Positions 43,283 to 51,009 of a stretch of 64,000 bases of DNA are shown piece by piece. The stretch is from assembly GCF_006716745.1 (NCBI RefSeq), contig NZ_VFPP01000001.1, forward strand, positions 7,265,386-7,329,385, written 5' to 3'. The position numbers were made by a program, and so were the translations under genes. How positions within the stretch are numbered: the stretch's first letter is position 1; every line of letters starts with the position of its first letter. The stretch is from Saccharothrix saharensis. GTDB lineage: Bacteria; Actinomycetota; Actinomycetes; Mycobacteriales; Pseudonocardiaceae. Under the pieces are notes generated by a model. That model was not told the DNA's origin, did not search any database, and saw only the letters and a list, made by a program, of their open reading frames with translations.

Positions 43283-44200
43283 TCACCCGACGTAGACGCG
43301 GATCGACGTGCCGTCGTCGCGGGTGTGCACGCGGACCAGGTCGCACAGCAGGTTCACCAGCATCACGCCGTACCCGCCGCGCGGGCTCACGCCCGGGTTG
43401 CGCCTGCCCACCATGGGGTTCGCGAGCCGCCCCGCGTCACGCACCTCGCACACCACCGCGTCGCCTTCGCGCCACAGCAGCAGCGTGCCGACGCCACCAC
43501 CGTGCACCACGCTGTTGGTGGTCAGCTCGTTGACCGCGAGCACCAGGTCCTCCACCTGGTCGGCGGTCAGGCCCACGTCGGCGGCGAAACCGGCCACCAG
43601 CCGGCGGGTCGTGCCCAGGCCGTCCAGGTCGAACCGGCGGGTCAGCGCGTCCGGCGGCGGCACGGGCAGCGGCCGGTTGAACTCCTCGGCGACCAGGAAC
43701 GGCTCCCGGTAGCCGGCGCTCGGCCTGCGCTGCTGCCCCTCGACCACGACCGGGTGCGTGGACTCCGCGTCCCGCACCGCCTCCGGCGTGAGGTTCGCCG
43801 CGTCGTACGGGCACAGGACCCAGGCGGGCCGGTCCTCGAACGCGGTGTTCACCAGCGCCTCGTGCTGCACGCACGCCGGGTACTCGAGCGCGGTGCGCTC
43901 GGGCCAGAGCGGCTCGCCGACGATCCGCACCCGGCCGGTGGCGGCGTTGTTGTCGGTGAACGCGGCCAGCACGCCCGGGATGATCCGGCCCGGGTTGCGC
44001 CCGGCGCGCCGCATGTCCAGGAACTCGACCTGCTCGGCCTGCCCGCCCAGGGCGCGGCGCAGCAGGTCGATGCCGCGCTGCGGCACGGCCACCAGCACCG
44101 GCTCGCCCGCGGCGAGGCCGTCGCGCACGAACGGCACTGTTCCCGCGAGGTACTGCTCGTCGTCGCGGTACAGCAGTGCCTCGTGCACGAAGTCGACCAC
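43283..44200 (-). CDS. MEDS-HATPase anti-sigma-type regulator (RsbA-like)
   Basis: This 305-aa protein joins an N-terminal MEDS domain (FVHEALLYRDDEQYLAGTVP, EQVEFLDMRRAGRNPGRIIP, about 1-170) to a C-terminal GHKL ATPase of the RsbW/SpoIIAB type (DLVLAVNELTTNSVVHGGG, GRLANPMVGRRNPG, GYGVMLVNLLCDLVRVHT). Such proteins regulate sigma factors or partner-switch cascades; MEDS is proposed as a sensor. GTG at 44200 follows GGAGG at 9 bases. A STAS protein at 47343 is a possible partner. Confidence 0.88.
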   Translation of the reverse strand: MVDFVHEALLYRDDEQYLAGTVPFVRDGLAAGEPVLVAVPQRGIDLLRRALGGQAEQVEFLDMRRAGRNPGRIIPGVLAAFTDNNAATGRVRIVGEPLWPERTALEYPACVQHEALVNTAFEDRPAWVLCPYDAANLTPEAVRDAESTHPVVVEGQQRRPSAGYREPFLVAEEFNRPLPVPPPDALTRRFDLDGLGTTRRLVAGFAADVGLTADQVEDLVLAVNELTTNSVVHGGGVGTLLLWREGDAVVCEVRDAGRLANPMVGRRNPGVSPRGGYGVMLVNLLCDLVRVHTRDDGTSIRVYVG

Positions 44201-44294
44201 CTTGGGGGACCTCCGAACGGGTCGCGGACGGGGAAGGCTGCCCGACCAGTATCGCGCGCCCCGACGTCGCGACCGGAACCGCGCCCGAACACCG

Positions 44295-44780
44295 TTACGG
44301 GAGTGGCCTCCGCAGGCAGACGCGGGTCGCCGGGTCCAGACCGCGGGCGGCCTCGCCCGCGACGACGGCCGCGAGACCCGGCGGGAGGTCCGTTACCCCG
44401 AGGAACCCGAGCCGCCGGTAGTAGGGCTCGTTCCAGGGGATGTCGCGGAACGTGGTCAAGGTCAGCGCGTCCAGCCCGCGCGTCGCGGCCCAGCGCTCGA
44501 CGTGGTCGAGCAGTGCCGCCCCGATCCCCCGCCGGGCGTGGTGGGGGTGCACGCAGACCTGCTCGACGTGCGCCGCGCCGTCGACCTCCTCGACGGCGGC
44601 CCAGGCCACCGGGTGCGGGTCGGCGGCCACCCAGACGCGCAGGTGGGCGAGGGTGCTCAGCGGCATCGGGTCGTCGTCGGCGATCTCCGGCATGCCGAAG
44701 TCGCGGAACACCTCGCCCGAGGCGCGCTCGATCGGGGGCAGCAGCGGCAGCTCGTCGGGCCGGGCGGTGCGGATCTCCAC
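44295..44780 (-). CDS. GNAT-family N-acetyltransferase
   Basis: The 161-aa protein has VEQVCVHPHHARRGIGAALL, the acetyl-CoA loop (RRGIG), and EPYYRRLGFLGVTDLPPGL, the C-terminal GNAT signature. It transfers an acetyl group to an amine; the acceptor is unknown. The GTG start at 44780 is 10 bp after the SRPBCC gene's stop on the same strand, suggesting co-transcription. No strong ribosome site is visible. Confidence 0.85.
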   Translation of the reverse strand: MEIRTARPDELPLLPPIERASGEVFRDFGMPEIADDDPMPLSTLAHLRVWVAADPHPVAWAAVEEVDGAAHVEQVCVHPHHARRGIGAALLDHVERWAATRGLDALTLTTFRDIPWNEPYYRRLGFLGVTDLPPGLAAVVAGEAARGLDPATRVCLRRPLP

Positions 44781-44790
44781 CGGCGCATGA

Positions 44791-45162
44791 TCAGCCGGCG
44801 GTGAGGTTCTGCTCAACCTCGTTCGCGAGCGCTTCGAGCATGCGTGACGGCAGCTGCTCGTCGGGGCAGTCGTCCACGCGCAGCTCGGCGACGCTGCCCG
44901 CAACGCCGGCCAGGGAGACCCGCAGCTCCCCGCGGCAGCCGCGGCCGGCGAGCGGCGACCAGGTCAGCAGCAGCCGGTCGTAGTCGGCGGCCAGGCTCAC
45001 CTGGTGCGGGCCGTCGTGCGCGCGCAGGATCAGCACGTCGTCCGAGCGGCCGACCACCCGGTAGGGGTCGGGGAGCCACGAGGCCAGGCGCGCCGGGTCG
45101 GCGGCGGCGTTGAAGACCAGGTCGGGCAGGGCGGGGACGTCTCGTCTCGCGTGGATGGTCAC
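44791..45162 (-). CDS. SRPBCC/START-fold family protein
   Basis: This 123-aa protein fits the SRPBCC helix-grip fold: FNAAADPARLASWLPDPYRV, SDDVLILRAHDGPHQVSLAA, YDRLLLTWSPLAGRGCRGEL and a C-terminal helix SRMLEALANEVEQNL. Such proteins bind hydrophobic ligands or act in stress and polyketide pathways. The GTG at 45162 is the best start in frame; the frame upstream is Arg-rich and unlikely. Paired with a GNAT gene downstream. Confidence 0.75.
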   Translation of the reverse strand: MTIHARRDVPALPDLVFNAAADPARLASWLPDPYRVVGRSDDVLILRAHDGPHQVSLAADYDRLLLTWSPLAGRGCRGELRVSLAGVAGSVAELRVDDCPDEQLPSRMLEALANEVEQNLTAG

Positions 45163-45213
45163 GGCGTCACGGTTACCCCGTTCGAGCAACCGCACACGGG
45201 GTAACCAGCGGCC

Positions 45214-45447
45214 ATGACGGCAGCACGCGAACCGGAACCGGTGCAGGAGCAGGTCGACGCGATCGACGCCATCGAGTCGGAGCCGGAGGAGGTGGTCGAC
45301 CCCGACGAGGTGGCGGAGGAGGCGCCGATCGACCCGACGCCGCAGGAGGTGGACGAGTACCGGTCGTTGATCGGGGACGAGGTGGCGGAGGACGGCGCGG
45401 GGGCCGTGGGCCACGGGCGTCGGGGGCCGCGGATCCCGGAGTTCTGA
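45214..45447 (+). CDS. Small acidic hypothetical protein (77 aa)
   Basis: The protein is very acidic (EPEPVQEQVDAIDAIESEPE, DPDEVAEEAPIDPTPQEVDE) and probably disordered, ending GHGRRGPRIPEF. I do not recognise a family. The ATG has no strong ribosome site. It is divergent from the SRPBCC gene and converges on an SDR. Another small acidic protein lies at 63042. Confidence 0.6.
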   Translation: MTAAREPEPVQEQVDAIDAIESEPEEVVDPDEVAEEAPIDPTPQEVDEYRSLIGDEVAEDGAGAVGHGRRGPRIPEF

Positions 45448-45458
45448 GCGGGAGGCCC

Positions 45459-45479
45459 GGCCGCGCGACCCCCGCGGCC
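45459..45479. terminator. Short terminator hairpin between convergent genes
   Basis: GGCCGCG pairs with CGCGGCC around a 7-nt loop in the 34-bp gap between the acidic protein and the SDR. The stem is short, so confidence is limited. Confidence 0.4.
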
Positions 45480-45481
45480 CG

Positions 45482-46276
45482 TCAGCCCGAGCCCGGTTCG
45501 GTCATCCCGCGCATCGCCCTGGCCTTCACCGGGTCGGGCAGCACCCGGCCCGCGACGGCTTGGGCCTTGTTGCGCAGCGAACCGGCCACCACGTGGTCGT
45601 CGCCGGCCATCAACGCCTCGAACCCGGCCTGCGCGACGTCCGCCGGGTCGTCCTTCGGCCCGGTCGCCACCTTGGTGTCGGTCATGCCCGCCCGGCGGAA
45701 GAAGTCGGTGTCCGTCGGACCCGGCATCAGCGCCGTCACGGTGACCCCGCTGTCGCGCAGTTCCTCCCGCAACGCTTGCGAGAACGACGCCAGGAACGCC
45801 TTCGACGCCGCGTACACCGAGTGGAACGGCCCCGGCGCGGTCGCCGCCACCGACGACGTGAACAGCACCCGCCCGGCACCGCGTTCCACCATCGCGGGCA
45901 CCAGCCGCTTCGCCAGGTGCACCGCCGAGGAGATGTTGAGGTCCACCACCCGCAGGTGGCTGCGCAGGTCGCTGTCGTCGACGAAGTCGCCGCCGATGCC
46001 GACCCCGGCGTTGACCGCCAGCGCGTCCACCGGCCGACCCACTTCCCCGACCACCGCGACCAGGTCCTCGTTGCCCTCGAACGTGGCGAGGTCCGCCCGC
46101 ACCGGGTCGACCCGCGCCCCGCCGGCGGCCAGCTCCCGCGCCACGTCGTGCACCGCGTCGTTCTCCGCCGCCACCACCAGGTCGAACCCGTGCTCGACGA
46201 ACACCTTCGCCAGCTCGAGCCCGATTCCGCTGGACGCGCCGGTCACCACCGCCAACGGCCGCTCAGTAGCACTCAT
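45482..46276 (-). CDS. SDR-family oxidoreductase
   Basis: The 264-aa protein has VTGASSGIGLELAKVF (residues 12-27), NAGVGIGGDF, catalytic Ser in VLFTSSVAATAPG and YAASKAFLASFS, and the DltE-like end (VLPDPVKARAMRGM). It resembles short-chain dehydrogenases of unknown substrate widely found in actinobacteria. ATG is clear. It is divergent from a Ppx/GppA gene across 99 bp. Confidence 0.9.
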   Translation of the reverse strand: MSATERPLAVVTGASSGIGLELAKVFVEHGFDLVVAAENDAVHDVARELAAGGARVDPVRADLATFEGNEDLVAVVGEVGRPVDALAVNAGVGIGGDFVDDSDLRSHLRVVDLNISSAVHLAKRLVPAMVERGAGRVLFTSSVAATAPGPFHSVYAASKAFLASFSQALREELRDSGVTVTALMPGPTDTDFFRRAGMTDTKVATGPKDDPADVAQAGFEALMAGDDHVVAGSLRNKAQAVAGRVLPDPVKARAMRGMTEPGSG

Positions 46277-46375
46277 GGTCGTGAACTACCCGGAGTGGGA
46301 TCACCCAATCCGGTTTCACCCGATGCGTTCCCGGGCACCCCTCCCGGTACCTCTCCTCGTGAATGGCGGTGACGC

Positions 46376-47332
46376 GTGTCCGGACGAGCCGGTCAGGTCG
46401 GTGTGCTCGACGTCGGCTGCTACAGCGCGCACCTCGTCGTCGTCTCGGGCTCCCCGCTCAACCCGGTCGTCTCGCACAAGACCCGGCTCCGCCTCGACCA
46501 GGCCCTCGACCGGCGCAACCGACTCCGCCCGGAAGGCGTCGAGCAGGTTGTGACCGCTGTCCGCACCGCCCACCGCATCGCCGAACGCGCCGGCGTGTCC
46601 GGCATCGTGCCGTTCGCGACCTCCGTCATCCGCGACGCGCCGAACGCCGACGAGGTCATCGCCGAGGTCGCCCGACGCACCGGCACGCGCTTGCGGGTGC
46701 TGCCGGGCAAGGAGGAAGCCCGCCTGGCCTACCGGGCGGCGCGGCAGTGGTTCGGCTGGCACGTCGGCCCGCTGCTGGTGCTCGACGTCGGCGGCGGCAC
46801 GGTGGAGCTCGCGGCCGGGCAGGACGTCGAGCCGTCGTTCACGCGGTCGCTGCCGCTCGGCGCGCGGACCATGACCCGGCGGCTGGGGCTGCACCGAACC
46901 GCGGTCCGCGACCACGGCGGCCTGGCCCGGGAGCAGGTGCAGGTGCACGACCGGGTGGTGGCGGCGTTGGCGGGCACGTCCGTCGCCGACCACCGGGCCG
47001 TCGGCTGCTCGAAGGTCTTCCAGCAGTTGGCGCGGTTGGCCGGGGCGCGACCGCAGCACGAGGGGCCGTTCGTGCCGCGCGCGCTGCGCCTGGCCGACCT
47101 GCGCGGCTGGATACCCCGGCTGGCCCGGATGCCCGCGCCCCGGCGCGCCCGGTTGCCCGGCATCTCCCGGCACCGCGCGGAGCAGTCGTTGGCGGGTGCG
47201 CTGGTGGCGGAGGCGTTGATGGTGGCCACCGGGCACGACGAGGTGGAGATATGCCCGTGGTCGACCAGGGAGGGGTTGCTGCTCTCCCTGATCGGGACGG
47301 GCGATGACGACGAGTACTGCCGGGTGGCGTGA
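46376..47332 (+). CDS. Ppx/GppA-family exopolyphosphatase-like protein
   Basis: The 318-aa protein has the ASKHA fold of Ppx/GppA: GVLDVGCYSAHLVVVSG (phosphate-1 loop; the usual SN is CY here), FATSVIRDAPNADEVIAEV and LLVLDVGGGTVELAAGQ (phosphate-2). Family members hydrolyse polyphosphate or pppGpp; the altered loop makes activity uncertain. The STAS gene begins 10 bp after the stop, and the open STAS frame even extends into this gene. Confidence 0.85.
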   Translation: MSGRAGQVGVLDVGCYSAHLVVVSGSPLNPVVSHKTRLRLDQALDRRNRLRPEGVEQVVTAVRTAHRIAERAGVSGIVPFATSVIRDAPNADEVIAEVARRTGTRLRVLPGKEEARLAYRAARQWFGWHVGPLLVLDVGGGTVELAAGQDVEPSFTRSLPLGARTMTRRLGLHRTAVRDHGGLAREQVQVHDRVVAALAGTSVADHRAVGCSKVFQQLARLAGARPQHEGPFVPRALRLADLRGWIPRLARMPAPRRARLPGISRHRAEQSLAGALVAEALMVATGHDEVEICPWSTREGLLLSLIGTGDDDEYCRVA

Positions 47333-47342
47333 AGGGGTCGGG

Positions 47343-47915
47343 ATGCTGGCGCTGTCGGTCGAAGCCCACCGGACGGGGTGCGCGGTGGTCGTGGCGACCG
47401 GGGAGTTGGACCTGGCGGGAGCGCGCCGGGTGCTGGACCGGATGGACCGCCTGGTGAGCGAGGGACGTGACCGGATCGTGCTCGACATGTCCGGGGTGGC
47501 GTTCTGCGGCGCGCAGGCGATGAGCGCGTTGGTGCGGACGCGGGCCCGGGCGCAGCGGGCCGGCGGGTGGTTGCGGCTGGCGGCCGTGCCGCCGCACGTG
47601 CGGCGGGTGTTCGAGCGGACGGACCTGGACCGGTTGTTCCCCCGGTACCCGGATGTGGCGTCGGCGGCGTCGGGGCGGGCGGTGCCGGCGTCGGTGTCCG
47701 GGTCCGGGTCGGGGTCGGGTGGGGAGCAGCATGGGGTCGGTGCTGGTGCTGGTGCTGGTGCCGGGGTAGGGAGCGCGAGCGCGGTGTCGTCGGGGCGGCG
47801 GGTGTCGCGTCGCGGGGCGGGGGAGCGCGGGGCCGGTTCGGGTGGTGCCGGTTCGCCCGCTGTTTCGGGTGGTGATCGCGGGGTAGCCGAGGAGCCACCG
47901 TCCCAGGCGAGGTGA
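47343..47915 (+). CDS. STAS-domain anti-sigma-factor antagonist with low-complexity tail
   Basis: Residues 1-110 form a STAS domain (CAVVVATGELDLAGARRVLD, DRIVLDMSGVAFCGAQAMSA) with the phosphorylatable Ser/Thr position occupied near CGAQAMSA. The remaining 80 residues are almost only Gly, Ser, Ala, Val and Arg, encoded by imperfect microsatellite DNA (GGTGCT repeats near 47738-47761). ATG at 47343 follows GAAGGGG; an ATG at 47304 would overlap Ppx. It may work with the MEDS-HATPase protein, though the genes are 3 kb apart. Confidence 0.82.
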   Translation: MLALSVEAHRTGCAVVVATGELDLAGARRVLDRMDRLVSEGRDRIVLDMSGVAFCGAQAMSALVRTRARAQRAGGWLRLAAVPPHVRRVFERTDLDRLFPRYPDVASAASGRAVPASVSGSGSGSGGEQHGVGAGAGAGAGVGSASAVSSGRRVSRRGAGERGAGSGGAGSPAVSGGDRGVAEEPPSQAR

Positions 47916-47921
47916 TTCCCG

Positions 47922-48362
47922 ATGAGTGCGACCACGCGGCTGCCGCACCCGGTTCGCGGTGCGGCGATGGCGGTCGCGGTCGTGTTCCTGCTCGTGGGCG
48001 TGCTCGGGTTCGTGCCCGGCCTCACCGCCCACCTCGACCGGATCGCGTTCGCCGGTCCGGAGTCGGGCGCGCATCTGCTCGGCGTGTTCCACGTGTCCGT
48101 GCTGCACAACCTGGTGCACCTGCTGTTCGGCGCGGTCGGCCTGGCGATGGCGCGCACGGCGTCGACCGCGCGGGCGTTCCTGATCGGCGGCGGCGCGGTC
48201 TACCTGGTGCTGTGGCTGTACGGGCTGGTCGTCGACAAGGCGAGCGCGGCGAACTTCGTGCCGGTCAACGCCGCCGACGACTGGCTGCACCTCGGCCTCG
48301 GCGTCGGCATGATCGGCCTCGGCCTCGCGCTCAAGGGCAACCCCCATGCCCGCAGTGCCTGA
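47922..48362 (+). CDS. DUF4383 membrane protein
   Basis: The 146-aa protein has four predicted membrane segments: AMAVAVVFLLVGVLGFVPG, GVFHVSVLHNLVHLLFGAV, FLIGGGAVYLVLWLYGLVV and LGLGVGMIGLGLALKG, with the GVFHVSxxHNxxHxxFG motif of DUF4383. The function is unknown. ATG follows GAGGTGA, 6 bp after the STAS gene. Its 3' end overlaps the next gene by 17 bp. Confidence 0.9.
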   Translation: MSATTRLPHPVRGAAMAVAVVFLLVGVLGFVPGLTAHLDRIAFAGPESGAHLLGVFHVSVLHNLVHLLFGAVGLAMARTASTARAFLIGGGAVYLVLWLYGLVVDKASAANFVPVNAADDWLHLGLGVGMIGLGLALKGNPHARSA

Positions 48363-49017
48363 CGCCGTGGAGGCCGTCTTCCGCGCGCTGGCCGGCGCGC
48401 GGGACGCCAAGGCCTTCCACCCGCGCGGCCGGTGGTTCGAGGGCGAGCTGACCACGACGTTCGACCCGGCGTTGCCGTTGCCGGTCGGCGAGGTGGAGGT
48501 CTGCGGGCGGCTGTCCAAGGGTGTGGGCACGCCGGGCGGGCTGCCCGACGTGCTCGGGTTGGCGTTCCGGCTGCCGGGACCGTGGGACGTGCTGCTGTCC
48601 ACGTCCAGGTCGCGGGTGGTGCCGTGGCCCGCCCGGACGTGGACCACCGGCCGGTACGGCAGCATCACCCCGTTCCGCTGGCGCGACCGGTTGGTGTGGT
48701 TGGCCGCCGTCCCCGATGCGCACCGGACGCGGTCGGCGGCGTTGGCCGACCTGCCGGCCGAACCGGCGTTCACGCTGGAGGTCGGGCCCCCGTGGCGACC
48801 GGTCGGCAGGCTGGTGACCCGTCCGCTGGACGTCGACCGCGACCTGCCCGCCCTCGACCCGGTGCTGAACCGGCCGGAGGGCTTGGAGCTGGCTCCGGCG
48901 GTGCTGGCGCGGATCAGGGAGAGCGCCTACCGGGGCAGTCGACGCGGCCGATCGCCCGATCCGGTGACTGCTCCGGACGCATGGTCGGCCGTTGGGCCGG
49001 GTAGTCGAAAGCCGTGA
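48346..49017 (+). CDS. Conserved hypothetical protein, catalase-fold-like
   Basis: This 223-aa protein reads AKAFHPRGRWFEGELTTTFD, CGRLSKGVGTPGGLPDVLGL, AFRLPGPWDVLLSTS and GRYGSITPFRW. The HPRGxxxxGxL start and RLSxGVGxPxxLPDVxGLAxRL region recall distant catalase-superfamily proteins, often labelled phosphodiesterase in databases; I cannot confirm heme ligands. ATG at 48346 overlaps the DUF4383 gene by 17 bp, indicating coupling. Confidence 0.65.
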   Translation: MPAVPDAVEAVFRALAGARDAKAFHPRGRWFEGELTTTFDPALPLPVGEVEVCGRLSKGVGTPGGLPDVLGLAFRLPGPWDVLLSTSRSRVVPWPARTWTTGRYGSITPFRWRDRLVWLAAVPDAHRTRSAALADLPAEPAFTLEVGPPWRPVGRLVTRPLDVDRDLPALDPVLNRPEGLELAPAVLARIRESAYRGSRRGRSPDPVTAPDAWSAVGPGSRKP

Positions 49018-49135
49018 TGAAGTCGTCGCTCTCCGGATCGGCGGGCGTCGCTCGTCACCGGAAGGTCGGTCCCGCGTGGCCGCCTGTCGTCGTCAACACC
49101 ACTGCTGGGCGGCCCAGTGGAACGGAGAACGACCG

Positions 49136-50749
49136 ATGCGACACGATCGCTCGACCCACCGACGGGTCGTCACGGCCTGCTTGGCGACGACTGCCCTGAT
49201 GGTCGGCGGAGCCGGCTACGGTCACGGAGCGGGGTGGCGAGCCGAGGGCGACATCCTGGGCGTGGGTCAGCCGGGCGCGGTGGAGGGCAGTTACCTCGTC
49301 GCGCTGCGCGAGGACACGGTGAGCCTGGAGCAGACGCCTGCCGTCGCCGCGGCGTTGGCGGAGAAGTACGGCGGCGAGGTCACGCTGACCTACACGGCGG
49401 TGCTGCGCGGTTTCGCGGCGGCGATGAGCGAGGAGCGGGCGCGCGAGCTGGCCGCCGACCCGGCGGTGGCGTACGTCGAGCAGGACGGCGTCGCGCAGGC
49501 CACGGACACCCAGCAGAACCCGACCTGGGGCCTGGACCGGGTGGACCAGAAGAACCTGCCGCTGGACAAGAAGTACGACTACAAGGCCACCGGCGCGGGC
49601 GTGACCGCGTACGTGGTCGACACCGGTCTCCACAAGGAGCACGCGGACTTCGGCGGTCGGGCCGCCGACGGGCACGACTTCATCGACAACGACGCCGTCG
49701 CGCAGGACTGCCACGGCCACGGCACGCACGTCGCGGGCACCATCGGCTCGACCACGTACGGCGTGGCCAAGGGCGTGCAGCTGGTCGGCGTGCGGGTGCT
49801 CAACTGCCAGGGTTCCGGGCAGTGGTCGCAGATCGTCGGCGGCCTGGACTGGGTGGCCAAGAACGCGGCCAAGCCGGCGGTGGCCAACATGAGCCTGGGT
49901 GGTTCGGCCAACACGACCGTGGACGATGCGGTGAAGAGGCTGGTGGCGGCCGGGGTGACGGTGGCGGTGGCGTCCGGCAACGACGCCCGGGACGCGTGCA
50001 ACACCTCGCCCGCGCGGACGCCCGAGGCGATCACGGTCAACGCGACCGACAGCTCGGACAACCGGGCCACGTTCTCCAACTTCGGGCGTTGCACGGACAT
50101 CTTCGCGCCTGGCGCGAACATCACGTCGACGTGGAACAACGGTGGGGAGCGCGCGCTCAACGGCACGTCTATGGCGACGCCGCACGTGGCGGGGGCGGCG
50201 GCGTTGTACCTGAGCGCGAAGCCGGCCGGTGGAAGCGGCGGAGCCGGGGGAGTCGTCGGCACGGCGGCCACGCCGGCGGATGTGGTGCAGGCGTTGACGG
50301 AGAACGCCACGCCGGACGTGGTCGGGAACGCCGGGGCGAACACGCCGAACAAGTTGCTGTACACCGGGTTCATCGGCAGTGGCAACCCGGACCCGCCGGC
50401 GTGCGCCGGTGGCTCGAACGGGGACGACGTGGCGATCCCGGATGCCGGTGAAGCGGTGACGTCGGAGATCGTCGTGTCCGATTGCGACGGTCAGGGGACG
50501 GCGGCGACGTCGGTGAAGGTCGACATCGTGCACCCGTACACGGCGGATCTGGCGGTTGACCTGATCGGGCCGAGCGGCGCGGTGTTCGTGCTGCGGGCGT
50601 CGGGTGGTGAGAATTCGTCGGACGGGATCCACGAGACGTTCAAGGTGGATACGTCCAAGGAGAAGAAGAACGGGTCGTGGAAGTTGCGGGTGAAGGACGT
50701 GTACACGTACGACACCGGGAAGGTGGATGCGTGGTCGATCGCGTTCTGA
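49136..50749 (+). CDS. Secreted S8 subtilisin-like protease with P-domain
   Basis: The 537-aa protein has a signal peptide (VVTACLATTALMVGGAGYGH), an I9 propeptide (SYLVALREDTVSLEQTPAVA ... VAYVEQDGVAQA), and an S8 domain with triad Asp (YVVDTGLHKEHADF, near 163), His (CHGHGTHVAGTIG, near 199) and Ser (NGTSMATPHVAGAAA, near 345). After a Gly-rich linker, a C-terminal proprotein-convertase P domain (about 430-537; VDIVHPYTADLAVDLIGPSG) follows. It acts outside the cell. A hairpin terminator follows. Confidence 0.95.
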   Translation: MRHDRSTHRRVVTACLATTALMVGGAGYGHGAGWRAEGDILGVGQPGAVEGSYLVALREDTVSLEQTPAVAAALAEKYGGEVTLTYTAVLRGFAAAMSEERARELAADPAVAYVEQDGVAQATDTQQNPTWGLDRVDQKNLPLDKKYDYKATGAGVTAYVVDTGLHKEHADFGGRAADGHDFIDNDAVAQDCHGHGTHVAGTIGSTTYGVAKGVQLVGVRVLNCQGSGQWSQIVGGLDWVAKNAAKPAVANMSLGGSANTTVDDAVKRLVAAGVTVAVASGNDARDACNTSPARTPEAITVNATDSSDNRATFSNFGRCTDIFAPGANITSTWNNGGERALNGTSMATPHVAGAAALYLSAKPAGGSGGAGGVVGTAATPADVVQALTENATPDVVGNAGANTPNKLLYTGFIGSGNPDPPACAGGSNGDDVAIPDAGEAVTSEIVVSDCDGQGTAATSVKVDIVHPYTADLAVDLIGPSGAVFVLRASGGENSSDGIHETFKVDTSKEKKNGSWKLRVKDVYTYDTGKVDAWSIAF

Positions 50750-50764
50750 GGTGAGGGCACGGCT

Positions 50765-50799
50765 CAGGCCCGGCGGGGAAGAGGGTCCCGCCGGGCCTG
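50765..50799 (+). terminator. Terminator hairpin after the subtilase
   Basis: CAGGCCCGGCGGG pairs with CCCGCCGGGCCTG over 13 bp with a 9-nt loop, 16 bp after the stop. The 260-bp gap to the next gene otherwise holds only the promoter side of the AfsR-type regulator. Confidence 0.65.
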
Positions 50800-51009
50800 C
50801 CGGTTCCGTCCGGCCCGGCGGGACCCGAACCCCTGTCACCTCGGGCCCCGGTGGGGCGGCGGCGGGTCCGCGGTGGGGTGGCGGCCGGTCAGTGGCGGTG
50901 GGGGCCGGGGCGGGTTCGTCGTGGGGTGGGCCTGGTCGAGGGTGCCGGAACAGGACAGGGGCCGCTTCCGGACGGCTCGGGGTTGGGCCGTTCGCGGTAT
51001 ACCGATTTG

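Noticed and set aside
47690..47790. CRISPR-like or minisatellite array
   Set aside because: The repeats are short, imperfect, in frame and without spacers; they are a low-complexity protein tail.
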